Shown here in pieces: positions 27,677 through 36,435 of a stretch of DNA of 64,000 nt (position 1 is its first letter; each line of letters starts with the position of its first letter). The position numbers and the translations under genes are program-made. The notes beneath the pieces are model-generated. The model did not search any database and had not been told where the DNA came from. It saw nothing but the letters and a program-made list of their open reading frames with translations. Location: NCBI RefSeq assembly GCF_019880365.1, contig NZ_CP082271.1:372001-436000 (forward strand), in the 5' to 3' direction. The DNA is from Pseudomonas sp. DNDY-54 (lineage in GTDB: Bacteria; Pseudomonadota; Gammaproteobacteria; Pseudomonadales; Pseudomonadaceae).

Positions 27677-30262
27677 TTAGAACGGCAGGGTGAGATCGGG
27701 CGCGACAGTATAAAGCTGCGCGCGGAAGACTTCCTGTATGCGCTTGAGCTCTTCCTCGGTCTCCGCTTCGAACCGCAGTACCAGAACCGGGGTGGTGTTC
27801 GGTGCACGCACCAGGCCCCAGCCCTTCGGGTAATCGACACGCACGCCGTCGAGGGTGGTGATGTTGGCTTCACCCCAATGGGCGTCGCGATGGAGCGCCT
27901 CGATGATGGTGAACTTGCTCTCCTCGGTGACCTGGATATTGATTTCCGGGGTCGAGATGTCGTTGGGGAACGCGGCAAACACCTGCTCGGCATTGCGCTT
28001 GTCCTGACTGAGAATCTCCAGCAAGCGAACGGCGCTATAGATGCCGTCATCGAAGCCGTACCAGCGCTCTTTGAAGAAGATATGACCACTCATTTCGCCC
28101 GCGAGCAGGGCGCCGGTTTCCTTCATTTTCTTCTTGATCAGCGAATGGCCGGTCTTCCACATTACCGGGCGGCCGCCGTAGCCACTGATCAAAGGCGTGA
28201 GGCGGCGGGTGCATTTGACGTCGAAAATAATGTCGGCGCCGGGGTTGCGCGAGACTACGTCTTTAGCGAACAGCATGAGCAGACGGTCTGGATAGACCAC
28301 GGTTCCCGCATTGGTCACCACGCCGACACGGTCGCCGTCGCCATCGAACGCAAGGCCGAGATCGGCGTTCTCAGCCTTGACCTTGGCAATCAGGTCTTCG
28401 AGATTTTCCAGCTTGCCCGGGTCCGGATGATGGTTGGGGAAGTTGCCGTCAACATCGCAGAACAGCGGGATCACCTTGCAGCCCAGCGCTTCGATCAGCT
28501 GCGGGGCGATCACCCCGGCCACACCGTTACCGCAGTCAACCACCACCTTCAGTGGCTTGGCCAGGGCGATGTCTTCACGGATGCGCTTGAAGTAGCTCTC
28601 CAGCACATCTACCGGTTCAGCCTGGCCAACGCCTTCGGAAAGATCGCCGGTCTCGATGCGCTGGCGCAGTTTCTGTATTTGCTCGTTGGCGAGGGTGTCG
28701 CCGGCGATCACGATCTTGAAGCCGTTGTAGTCCGGTGGATTGTGGCTGCCGGTGAGCATTACGCCGGATTTTCCGGCCAGCACGTTCGCCGCGTAGTAGA
28801 GCACTGGGGTGGGGACCATGCCGACGTCGCTCACGGTGCAGCCACTGTCTACCAGGCCCTGGATCAGATGCTGAACCAACTCAGGACCCGACAAGCGCCC
28901 ATCACGGCCAACCGATACATTCGGCTCGCCCTGGGCGAGGCTCTGGGAACCGACCGCGCGGCCTACCCAGTAAGCGGTATCGTTGGTCAGGGTGTCGCCG
29001 ACAACGCCACGGATGTCGTAGGCGCGAAAGATGCTCGCGGGCAATTGCGGGGCTTTGGGGGCGCTCATTGCGGTTTCTCGCTCCTTGGTGTCGAGGCCAA
29101 GCCAGTCTTGGTCCTCGTCGAGAATGTCGATGTCGAGAATATCGGTGTCCTGGAAAAGAGGATCGACGTACTCGGTGGATTGGGCTTGCCGAACCGCTGT
29201 CTGCGGCGTGGCTGGCGCTTTGGCCGTCACCGCTCCGGCCGCGCGTAGCGGCAGACGAGCCAGGCTCTTGGCGAGCGCATCAAGCGCCGGCAGGCTCAAA
29301 GTCGGTGTTTGGATGGTCTTGCCGTTAGAGAGTTCCTGGACCATCCGACCCAAGTGCATCACATCGTCGCGAAGGCGCCGCTGCTGAGCGCTCAATACCA
29401 TCTGCAACCCCAGCAGAAGTCCGCAGAGCGCCGCCAATGCGGCGGCGAGCAGCAGGAGCGGGGATGGCGTTGCCGTGCTAAGCGCAGCGCCTGGTAAAAA
29501 GGTGAGTGTCCAGTTCGGGTTGGCGGAAGGCAACGTTATCGAATCGCTTTCCAGGCCCGCACCGCCCTGCTGAACAAGCAATTGAGCCGGCCCGTTATTG
29601 AATTGCTGAACCAGGCGCAACTGACCCGCTTCGGCAGGTAATTTCGGCAGGGTGGCCAGGAAGCGATCCAGGTTCGTCACCATCAGCAATGTCCCTTCGA
29701 CCGCCGCTTGGGGATTCGGGCGTAGGGCCACCGCGCTGTAGAGCAGCCAGCGATTACCGACTCTGAATGCCTCGGCAGAAGGCGGCGTGCCGTTTTCAGC
29801 CCGCTGCAGCAGATCGAGCGCCGCAAAGTTCAGCGGGCCGGGACGGTCGGGATTCTGTCGGGCCCGGCCGCGCAAGCTGATGTGCGCGTCGATTACGCCG
29901 TCGCGGTAGCCCAGCTCGCGTTCAGCGGCGCGTATCCGTTCGGGCTGCCCGCTGTGCAGGGCGTCGAGCAGTTCTGGATCACGCGCAGCGGCCTGCGTGT
30001 CCTCGGCAAGCTGGCGGAGCGCCTGCTCGACTGCTGAGGCCTGGCTTTGGCCCCAGGCTTGGGCCAGCTCGGATGCATGTTGTTGTTGGCTGGACTGAAA
30101 GGCGAGCCAGAGCAATGCGCCAGCCGCGACAAGCCCCAGCAGCCCCGGCAACAGCCCGGGCGCCAGCGTATTGAGGCCAGCGCTGCGGCGGCGTGTCGAT
30201 GCGGTGGTATCGGCGGGGTTGAGTACGCCGGTATCCTTGGCGGTGCGCGTGAAGAGTTTCAT
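27677..30262 (-). CDS. algC: AlgC phosphomannomutase/phosphoglucomutase, long membrane-anchored form
   Basis: Protein of 861 residues. The C-terminal ~460 residues are the classic AlgC enzyme that interconverts mannose- or glucose-6-P and the 1-phosphates for alginate, LPS and rhamnolipid precursors: FRAYDIRGVVGDTLT, the phosphoserine loop TGSHNPPDYNGFK (Ser near residue 505), the metal loop AFDGDGDRVGVV and the sugar loop GEMSGHIFF. The N-terminal ~400 residues are extra: two membrane segments (about 30-50 and 270-295) enclosing a periplasmic region that looks like a sensor, then a linker. I take the ATG at 30262 with GAGGAGCT upstream. The extension occurs in many pseudomonads; its role is unclear. 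Confidence 0.93.
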   Translation of the reverse strand: MKLFTRTAKDTGVLNPADTTASTRRRSAGLNTLAPGLLPGLLGLVAAGALLWLAFQSSQQQHASELAQAWGQSQASAVEQALRQLAEDTQAAARDPELLDALHSGQPERIRAAERELGYRDGVIDAHISLRGRARQNPDRPGPLNFAALDLLQRAENGTPPSAEAFRVGNRWLLYSAVALRPNPQAAVEGTLLMVTNLDRFLATLPKLPAEAGQLRLVQQFNNGPAQLLVQQGGAGLESDSITLPSANPNWTLTFLPGAALSTATPSPLLLLAAALAALCGLLLGLQMVLSAQQRRLRDDVMHLGRMVQELSNGKTIQTPTLSLPALDALAKSLARLPLRAAGAVTAKAPATPQTAVRQAQSTEYVDPLFQDTDILDIDILDEDQDWLGLDTKERETAMSAPKAPQLPASIFRAYDIRGVVGDTLTNDTAYWVGRAVGSQSLAQGEPNVSVGRDGRLSGPELVQHLIQGLVDSGCTVSDVGMVPTPVLYYAANVLAGKSGVMLTGSHNPPDYNGFKIVIAGDTLANEQIQKLRQRIETGDLSEGVGQAEPVDVLESYFKRIREDIALAKPLKVVVDCGNGVAGVIAPQLIEALGCKVIPLFCDVDGNFPNHHPDPGKLENLEDLIAKVKAENADLGLAFDGDGDRVGVVTNAGTVVYPDRLLMLFAKDVVSRNPGADIIFDVKCTRRLTPLISGYGGRPVMWKTGHSLIKKKMKETGALLAGEMSGHIFFKERWYGFDDGIYSAVRLLEILSQDKRNAEQVFAAFPNDISTPEINIQVTEESKFTIIEALHRDAHWGEANITTLDGVRVDYPKGWGLVRAPNTTPVLVLRFEAETEEELKRIQEVFRAQLYTVAPDLTLPF

Positions 30263-30299
30263 GGAGCTCCTCGGGTCGTCCTGAAAAAGCGGGTCTGGT

Positions 30300-30755
30300 C
30301 TAGTGGCTGCCAGAGTGGCCGAAACCGCCGGTGCCGCGGTCACTGCTGTCGAATTCACTGACCAGCTCGAACTGCGCCTGAATGACCGGCACCAGCATCA
30401 GCTGCGCAATGCGCTCGCCCACCGCGATGTTGAAGCTGGACTGACCGCGGTTCCAGCAGGACACCATCAGCTCGCCCTGATAGTCCGAATCGATCAGACC
30501 GACCAGGTTGCCCAGCACGATCCCGTGCTTGTGGCCCAGCCCCGAGCGCGGCAGCACGAGTGCTGCCAGATTCGGGTCGGCGATATGGATCGAGAGCCCC
30601 GTGGGGATCAGTAGTGTCTGGCCTGGCTCGAGCATTGTGTCGGCCTGCAGCATGGCGCGCAGATCCAGTCCAGCTGATCCGCTGGTCGCGTATGTCGGTA
30701 GAGGGAAATCCTGGCCGAGGCGTGGGTCGAGAATTTTCGCTTGGAGTGTGTGCAT
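30300..30755 (-). CDS. dut: Deoxyuridine 5'-triphosphate nucleotidohydrolase
   Basis: dUTPase of 151 residues, a homotrimeric enzyme hydrolysing dUTP to dUMP. All five motifs are present: AGLDLRA, PRSGLGHKHGI, GLIDSDYQGEL, RIAQLMLVPV and the C-terminal RGTGGFGHSG. It sits between coaBC and algC on the same strand with 2-40 bp gaps, the usual coaBC-dut-algC-argB order. Confidence 0.97.
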   Translation of the reverse strand: MHTLQAKILDPRLGQDFPLPTYATSGSAGLDLRAMLQADTMLEPGQTLLIPTGLSIHIADPNLAALVLPRSGLGHKHGIVLGNLVGLIDSDYQGELMVSCWNRGQSSFNIAVGERIAQLMLVPVIQAQFELVSEFDSSDRGTGGFGHSGSH

Positions 30756-30757
30756 GG

Positions 30758-31966
30758 TCAGGCCTGATGATAGCGGTCGGCGATGAAGGCAATCAGCTGG
30801 CGGGCGATGTGCCCCTTGCTGGCCTGGCTAAAGCGGGTCTCGTGCTGCTGTCGGTCTATGACCGTGACGGCATTTTCCTCGCTGTTGAAACCGATGCTGG
30901 GGTTGGCTACGTCATTGGCCACGATCAGGTCGAGGTTTTTGTCCCGCAGCTTTCGTGTGGCGTACGCCAGCAGGTTCTCGGTTTCAGCGGCAAAGCCCAC
31001 GCTGAACGGGCGGTCGTTCCGTCCGGCGAGAGTGGCAAGAATATCGGGGTTGCGAACCATCTGGAGGAGCAAGCCGTCGCCTTTGGTGGGGTCTTTTTTC
31101 AACTTGTGCGGCGCGACCACTTCCGGGCGGTAGTCGGCCACTGCGGCTGCCGCAATGAACAGATCGCAGGGCATCGCCGATTCGCAGGCGGCGAGCATAT
31201 CCCGAGCGCTGACGACGTCGATGCGTTGAACACGGTCGGGCGTCGGCAGGAATACCGGGCCGGCGACCAATGTCACCCGAGCGCCCGCTTCGGCGGCGGC
31301 TTCGGCCAGGGCGAACCCCATCTTGCCGGAGCTGTGATTGGTGATGTAGCGCACCGGGTCGATGTTTTCTTGAGTCGGCCCCGCGGTAATCAACAGATGC
31401 AAGCCGGTCAGAAGGCTGCGTTCGAAGCAATCGGCGGCGGCTTGGGCGAGGTCGTCAGCTTCGAGCATCCGGCCCATGCCGACATCGCCGCACGCCTGGC
31501 TGCCGGACGCCGGCCCGAACAGGCGAATGCCACGTTGTAGCAGTAGGGCTCGGTTGGCCTGGGTCGCCGGGTCGGCCCACATTGCCTGATTCATGGCTGG
31601 GGCGAGCGCTACGGGTGCATTGGTCGCTAGCACCAGTGTCGTCAGCAGATCGTTAGCGACGCCTTGGGCCAGGCGCGCCATGAGATCTGCCGTAGCGGGC
31701 GCCACCAGTACCAAATCAGCCCAGCGAGCCAATTCGATATGGCCCATGGCAGCTTCGGCAGCGGGGTCGAGCAGATCCAAATGAACCGGGTGACCGGATA
31801 ATGCCTGCAGAGTAAGGGGGGTGATGAATTCGCGCCCGCCGCTGGTCATCACGACGCGTACTTCAGCGCCCTGGTCGCGGAGCCGGCGTACCAGCTCGGC
31901 ACTCTTGTAAGCGGCGATGCCGCCACCGACGCCCAGGACGATGCGTTTACGATAAAGCCGCTGCAT
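30758..31966 (-). CDS. coaBC: Bifunctional CoaBC (4'-phosphopantothenoylcysteine synthetase/decarboxylase)
   Basis: Coenzyme A biosynthesis enzyme of 402 residues. The N-terminal flavoprotein decarboxylase CoaC (about 1-185) has GGGIAAYKSAELVRRL, PAMNQAMW and the active-site cysteine in QACGDVGMGRM. The C-terminal CTP-dependent ligase CoaB (about 190-402) has ITAGPTQENIDPVRYITNHSSGKMG and AAVADYRP. First gene of the coaBC-dut-algC-argB group and divergent from radC. Confidence 0.96.
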   Translation of the reverse strand: MQRLYRKRIVLGVGGGIAAYKSAELVRRLRDQGAEVRVVMTSGGREFITPLTLQALSGHPVHLDLLDPAAEAAMGHIELARWADLVLVAPATADLMARLAQGVANDLLTTLVLATNAPVALAPAMNQAMWADPATQANRALLLQRGIRLFGPASGSQACGDVGMGRMLEADDLAQAAADCFERSLLTGLHLLITAGPTQENIDPVRYITNHSSGKMGFALAEAAAEAGARVTLVAGPVFLPTPDRVQRIDVVSARDMLAACESAMPCDLFIAAAAVADYRPEVVAPHKLKKDPTKGDGLLLQMVRNPDILATLAGRNDRPFSVGFAAETENLLAYATRKLRDKNLDLIVANDVANPSIGFNSEENAVTVIDRQQHETRFSQASKGHIARQLIAFIADRYHQA

Positions 31967-32087
31967 AGGCCTGCCTTGTTACGGGTGAGAACTGGTTCCG
32001 GCGGAGGCCGGTTGCCGTGAATAAAAGGCCGCTAAGATAGCACAGCGACCCTACTGGAACAGGGCGCTCGCTCGACATGGAGGTGGT

Positions 32088-32762
32088 ATGAGCATTCGTG
32101 ATTGGCCCGCGGCGGAACGCCCGCGGGAGAAGCTTCTTGAGCAAGGCCCGGCCGCCCTGTCTGACGCGGAGTTGTTGGCGATCTTTCTGCGGACCGGCGT
32201 AGCCGGTAAGAGCGCGGTGGACCTGGCCCGCTACCTGCTGAGCGAGTTCGGCAGCCTGCGCGCGCTGCTGGAAAGCGATCTCGAGGAGTTCGGCCGGCAT
32301 CTGGGGCTGGGGCCCGCGAAGTTTGCACAGTTGCAGGCAGTGCTCGAAATGGCCCGACGGCATCTGGCTGAGCGGATTCGTCGAGATTCGGCGCTGGAAA
32401 GCCCACAGGCGGTGCGTGATTACCTCAAGGCACGGTTGCGACATGAGCCGCATGAACTCTTTGCGTGCCTGTTTCTCGATTCGAAACACCGGGTGTTGGC
32501 GTTCGAGGTGCTGTTTCACGGCACTATCGACGGTGCCAGCGTATACCCGCGTCAAGTGGTCAAACGGGCCCTGGCGCAGAATGCCGCCGCGGTGATTCTC
32601 ACCCATAACCACCCATCCGGCGTGGCAGAGCCGAGCCAAGCCGATCGGCAATTGACTCGGAAACTCACCGATGCATTGGCGCTGATCGATGTCCGGGTGC
32701 TCGATCATTTCATCGTTGGCGATGGCGAGCCGTTGTCCATGGCTGAAAACGGCTGGATGTAG
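32088..32762 (+). CDS. radC: RadC family JAB-domain protein
   Basis: Protein of 224 residues. N-terminal helix-hairpin-helix part (LSDAELLAIFLRTG, LGLGPAKFAQLQAVLEMARR) and a C-terminal MPN/JAMM metalloprotease-like domain with the zinc motif HNHPSGVAEPSQAD (about 168-181) and FLDSKHRVL. Named for an old repair phenotype now ascribed to another gene; the molecular role is unknown. Divergent from coaBC, as in most gammaproteobacteria. Confidence 0.94.
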   Translation: MSIRDWPAAERPREKLLEQGPAALSDAELLAIFLRTGVAGKSAVDLARYLLSEFGSLRALLESDLEEFGRHLGLGPAKFAQLQAVLEMARRHLAERIRRDSALESPQAVRDYLKARLRHEPHELFACLFLDSKHRVLAFEVLFHGTIDGASVYPRQVVKRALAQNAAAVILTHNHPSGVAEPSQADRQLTRKLTDALALIDVRVLDHFIVGDGEPLSMAENGWM

Positions 32763-32773
32763 GCCGCGACTTC

Positions 32774-34120
32774 TCATGCCAGCAGTGGAACCAGCAACAG
32801 CGGGAGCAGCACGCTCAAGACGAAGCGGCCATTCCAGCCAACGGCGATGCGCCAGGGAGAGAGCTGGGCATGGCGGGCCAGCAGTAACGCAGAAGGCCCG
32901 TATGGCGATAGCAGCATGGCCAGCGAGAAGCCGAAGAGCAGGGCCACTGCTGGCTGCATCACGTCCAGACCCTGGCTCGCCAGTTGGGCCAGCAGCGCCG
33001 CGCATAGGTTCAGGGAAATAAGCGGGGCGACGCCGAGCAACGCGAGCGCCATGATGGCCAGTGCGCCAAAGGTGCCGAGCGCGAACAGTGCCAGAGACGT
33101 ATTGCCAAGCTGCCCTGCCAGGTGATGCACCGGCAGCACGGACGCGACCAGGCCGGCAAGCAGGGCTGCGCTGGCAAAGATGAATGTCTCGTTACGCATG
33201 CCGATGAGGGTTTCGCCGATCTCGCTGGACACCTGCCGCGGTGCGTTCCGTTGCCATAGCAGGATCACGATTACCGACGTGGGGACCAGCAGCATCGCGG
33301 CCTGCGTCGCGGACAGCCAGGTCAGTGCCGCAAGCAACGCGATCAGGGCGATGCCGATCAAGCTGCCAATGAGCAAGCCTCGCAGGTTGCTGTTGGGGGG
33401 CAGTGCGTTAGGCGCGGCCTCGGGTTCAGGCGGATGGTCGATGAGCTGCACTAGGCGACGGTTTTCGGTAGGCCAGCCGAACAACAACAAGAGCAGGCCT
33501 CCGAGTAGTCCGAATGGCAGCAGCATGCTCCAGCTGAGACCGGGGAGTTCGCGCGTCAGGATCGCGACCGCGACGCTGGTGGGTGCCAGCAGCGGCACCA
33601 GTGCGAATCCGCGCAGGGCCGTGACCATGACGCCACGCCGGCCTTCGTGGCGCTGTGTGTCGCTATAACGACGACGCTCGAGGTGGCTTTCCAGCGATCC
33701 GCAAATGAGGTTGAGCATGCCGAAGCTGAGCACCGAACTGATCGCGAAGGTACTCATGAGGTACCCGGGATAAAGCCAGGCGCGCGGGCCGGCCAATAGC
33801 AGGCGATGCAGCTCGCTGAGCTGTTTCAGCCGCTTGACCAGGCAGTGCATTAGTCCGAGTGCGCCGATAAAGGCGGCGTAATAGGCTGCCGATGACAACA
33901 TGCGCGCGCCGTGTTGCCAGCTCGCTTCCCCTGACAACAGCCAATACGCAAGCAGAGCCAGAGTGACCATTCCGAGCCGTCTGGGATAGGGCATCAGCGA
34001 GCGCCAATGCCAAGCGAAGAAGATCACCAGGAGAGCACCGCTGATGACGCTCAGCAGCTGCACGTGGGAGACCAGCGCCAGTAGCTCGAACAACAATGCC
34101 AGCGGCAGCAACGCGGTCAT
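32774..34120 (-). CDS. Polytopic inner-membrane protein of unknown function
   Basis: Protein of 448 residues with roughly 11-12 hydrophobic helices spread over its length and a cytoplasmic, Pro-rich loop near residues 225-245 (PPEPEAAPNALPPNSN). No signal peptide, nucleotide-binding motif or known transporter signature. The C-terminal half (SLALFALGTFGALAIMALALLGVAPLISLN broken by charged ends, then SPYGPSALLLARH) recalls ion-transporter-superfamily anion permeases, but I would not claim it. Convergent with radC (12-bp gap). Its start abuts the stop of the thioesterase gene upstream, so the two are probably co-transcribed. Confidence 0.75.
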   Translation of the reverse strand: MTALLPLALLFELLALVSHVQLLSVISGALLVIFFAWHWRSLMPYPRRLGMVTLALLAYWLLSGEASWQHGARMLSSAAYYAAFIGALGLMHCLVKRLKQLSELHRLLLAGPRAWLYPGYLMSTFAISSVLSFGMLNLICGSLESHLERRRYSDTQRHEGRRGVMVTALRGFALVPLLAPTSVAVAILTRELPGLSWSMLLPFGLLGGLLLLLFGWPTENRRLVQLIDHPPEPEAAPNALPPNSNLRGLLIGSLIGIALIALLAALTWLSATQAAMLLVPTSVIVILLWQRNAPRQVSSEIGETLIGMRNETFIFASAALLAGLVASVLPVHHLAGQLGNTSLALFALGTFGALAIMALALLGVAPLISLNLCAALLAQLASQGLDVMQPAVALLFGFSLAMLLSPYGPSALLLARHAQLSPWRIAVGWNGRFVLSVLLPLLLVPLLA

Positions 34121-34567
34121 TTAAGCAGGCAACTCACGGCGCCGAGCGCCACGCTTGAAGACACCTTCCCCGAACGCGATGAGCCGGTCGTTGTCATCCA
34201 GCAAGTCGCAGCTGGCCATGAACACCTTGTGGCCCCCAGAGCGGCACCGAGCCACCGCCCTGATACGGCTGCCGACGGTGGCCGGTGCACTGAAATTGAT
34301 ATTCATCGACAGCGTCAGCGCCACGCGGCGCTCCGCCGGGTCCTGCTCCCAAGTACCGCACAGTCCCATCGCGACATCCATCAGGGTTGCCATGACACCG
34401 CCGTGCATGTTGCTAGCATTATTTAGGTGCCGTGGCAGCAGCTCCAAGCCAAGGGTCGCCTGGTCGGGGCCATAGGCCAACAGCTCGCCGCCGATGTCCT
34501 GGAAGAAACCGGTGACGGAGGCGTGTACCTGCTGCAGCTGGGCGGAGGAGTAGTCGGAGCGGGACAT
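34121..34567 (-). CDS. PaaI-type hotdog thioesterase
   Basis: Protein of 148 residues with the hotdog-fold thioesterase signature NASNMHGGVMATLMDVAMG (about 50-68), LTLSMNINFSAPATVGSRIRAVARC and VFMASCDLLDDNDRLIAFGEGVFK. It would hydrolyse acyl-CoA thioesters; substrate not readable. Lies immediately upstream of the polytopic membrane protein gene and is divergent from a 3-hydroxyacyl-CoA dehydrogenase, which fits a role in acyl-CoA turnover. Confidence 0.88.
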   Translation of the reverse strand: MSRSDYSSAQLQQVHASVTGFFQDIGGELLAYGPDQATLGLELLPRHLNNASNMHGGVMATLMDVAMGLCGTWEQDPAERRVALTLSMNINFSAPATVGSRIRAVARCRSGGHKVFMASCDLLDDNDRLIAFGEGVFKRGARRRELPA

Positions 34568-34702
34568 GAGGTTCGATCGCGGATGGGTTGCTATGGAGAC
34601 TGGCAGTCTTTAGGCTCCTGGTCAATAAAGGTGGAATCCCATTTCGCTCTGCGAAATAGATAGATCTCAGACGATCGCAACGCCATCCATCAGGAGGTTC
34701 GC

Positions 34703-36220
34703 ATGTTTTCTCGTATCGGCATCATCGGCGCTGGCGCCATGGGGCGCGGCATCGCGCAATTGTTCGCCACCGCAGGTCAGGACGTCTGGCTTTACGACAC
34801 CCGCACAGACACCATCGACCAGGCGCTGACGTTCAACCGGGAATTGCTCGAGCGTAGCGTGGCGAAGGGCCGTTTGAGCGCCGATGAGCTGTCATCGATC
34901 ATGGCGCGCATGCAGCCAGCTCATCAGTTGGCCGAGCTGTCAGGTTGTGATCTGCTGATCGAAGCCATCGTCGAGAACCTCGAGGCCAAGCAGAGCCTGT
35001 TCGTCGAGCTGGAAGGCCTGATCGCTTTCGACGCGGTGCTCGCCACCAATACGTCCTCGCTGTCCGTGACCCGCATAGCCAGTGCCTGTGCACGGCCTGA
35101 GCGCGTCGCCGGCTACCATTTCTTCAACCCTGTGACGCTGATGAAGTTAGTCGAAGTGGTCCGGGGCGAGCGCACTGATCCGACGGTGATCGAGCGACTG
35201 GTGCAACTGGCCGAGCATGCCGGACACTTCCCCGCCATCACGCCCGACACCCCCGGCTTTCTCGTCAACCACGCCGGCCGAGCCTATGGCACCGAGGCGC
35301 AGCGCATCCTCAGCGAGGGTATCGCCACGCCGGAACAGATCGACCGCATCCTGCGGGATGGTCCCGGCTTTCGTATGGGGCCGTTCGAGCTGTTTGATCT
35401 GACCGGTCTTGATATCTCCCATGCCGTGATGGAATCGGTCCACGACCAGTTCTACTACGACCCCCGCTATACGCCGTCCTACCTGGCAGCGCAGCGCGTT
35501 GCCGGTGGGTTGCTGGGACGCAAGACAGGTCAGGGCTATTACCGATACGAAAATGGGCAGCAGATACGCTCCCCCGAGCCCCGCTTCGAGCCGGTCACCC
35601 TTGACCGGCCGTTCTGGCTCGACAGCATAGAGCCCGAGTTGCGCAGTCACATTGGTTCGGTCCTGAAACAGGCTGGTGCCGTGCTTGAAGACAGTGCCGA
35701 ACCTTCGAGCCTGGCAATTTGCCTGATCACGCCGCTGGGCGAGGATGCCAGTGCCTACATCGAGCGGTTGGCGCTGCCAGCGGTGCGCACCATCGCCCTG
35801 GATGCGTTCAGCGACCTGGACAAGCGCCGCGTGCTGATGCGCCAGCCCGGGCTCGATCCGGCCCTGGAAGCGCAAGCGCGTCAGGCCTTGGGCGCGGACG
35901 GCGTCCCGGTGGAGGTGATTAATGATTCACCGGGCTTCGTCAGCCAGCGAATCGTCGCCAGCATCGTCAACCTCGGGTGTGAGATCGCTCAGAAGGGCAT
36001 CGCTTCACCGGACACGCTTGATCGCGCCGTGACCGTTGCGCTTGGTTATCCCAAGGGGCCGCTGGCCTTTGCCGAACATTACAACCCCGCGCGAATCCTC
36101 ACCATTCTGGAAGGCATGCAGCGCTGTTACGGGAACGAGCCGCGCTATCGACCCAGCCCCTGGCTACGGCGTCGCGTTCAGCTCGGTTTGCCGCTGAGCG
36201 CGCCCGATAGCCAGCGATAG
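34703..36220 (+). CDS. paaH: 3-hydroxyacyl-CoA dehydrogenase, PaaH/PaaC type
   Basis: NAD-dependent enzyme of 505 residues. N-terminal Rossmann domain with GAGAMGRGIAQLFATAGQDVWLYD (6-29), catalytic-site segments ATNTSSLSVTRIA and YHFFNPVTLMKLVEVV, then two copies of the 3HCDH C-terminal domain (about 185-280 and 400-490, each with a DTPGFLVN or DSPGFVSQR segment). The duplicated C-terminal half without an enoyl-CoA hydratase domain is the architecture of PaaH of phenylacetate degradation. No other paa genes are visible nearby, so the pathway is uncertain. AGGAGG precedes the start. Confidence 0.88.
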   Translation: MFSRIGIIGAGAMGRGIAQLFATAGQDVWLYDTRTDTIDQALTFNRELLERSVAKGRLSADELSSIMARMQPAHQLAELSGCDLLIEAIVENLEAKQSLFVELEGLIAFDAVLATNTSSLSVTRIASACARPERVAGYHFFNPVTLMKLVEVVRGERTDPTVIERLVQLAEHAGHFPAITPDTPGFLVNHAGRAYGTEAQRILSEGIATPEQIDRILRDGPGFRMGPFELFDLTGLDISHAVMESVHDQFYYDPRYTPSYLAAQRVAGGLLGRKTGQGYYRYENGQQIRSPEPRFEPVTLDRPFWLDSIEPELRSHIGSVLKQAGAVLEDSAEPSSLAICLITPLGEDASAYIERLALPAVRTIALDAFSDLDKRRVLMRQPGLDPALEAQARQALGADGVPVEVINDSPGFVSQRIVASIVNLGCEIAQKGIASPDTLDRAVTVALGYPKGPLAFAEHYNPARILTILEGMQRCYGNEPRYRPSPWLRRRVQLGLPLSAPDSQR

Positions 36221-36435
36221 GGAGGTCGCCGAGAGGGTTTAACGGGCTCACGCATGGCGCTTAAGGTTGGCGGCAGGCTGCCGCTAACCCGGTAAACCCG
36301 GCATGTCAGGGTGGAAACGTGCAGTAGTCGTGTTTCTATCGTCGGGTACAGGCCGTTTGCCACTAATGTCCCGTGTTCATCGGCGGCAGAGGTGATACAA
36401 ACACCGTATTACCGGATGAAAATAAGAGGCCACCG

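Noticed and set aside
27230..29248. A 672-codon open frame on the plus strand opposite algC
   Set aside because: It is antisense to the clearly conserved AlgC enzyme domain, its protein has no recognisable pattern, and long antisense frames are normal in GC-rich Pseudomonas genes.
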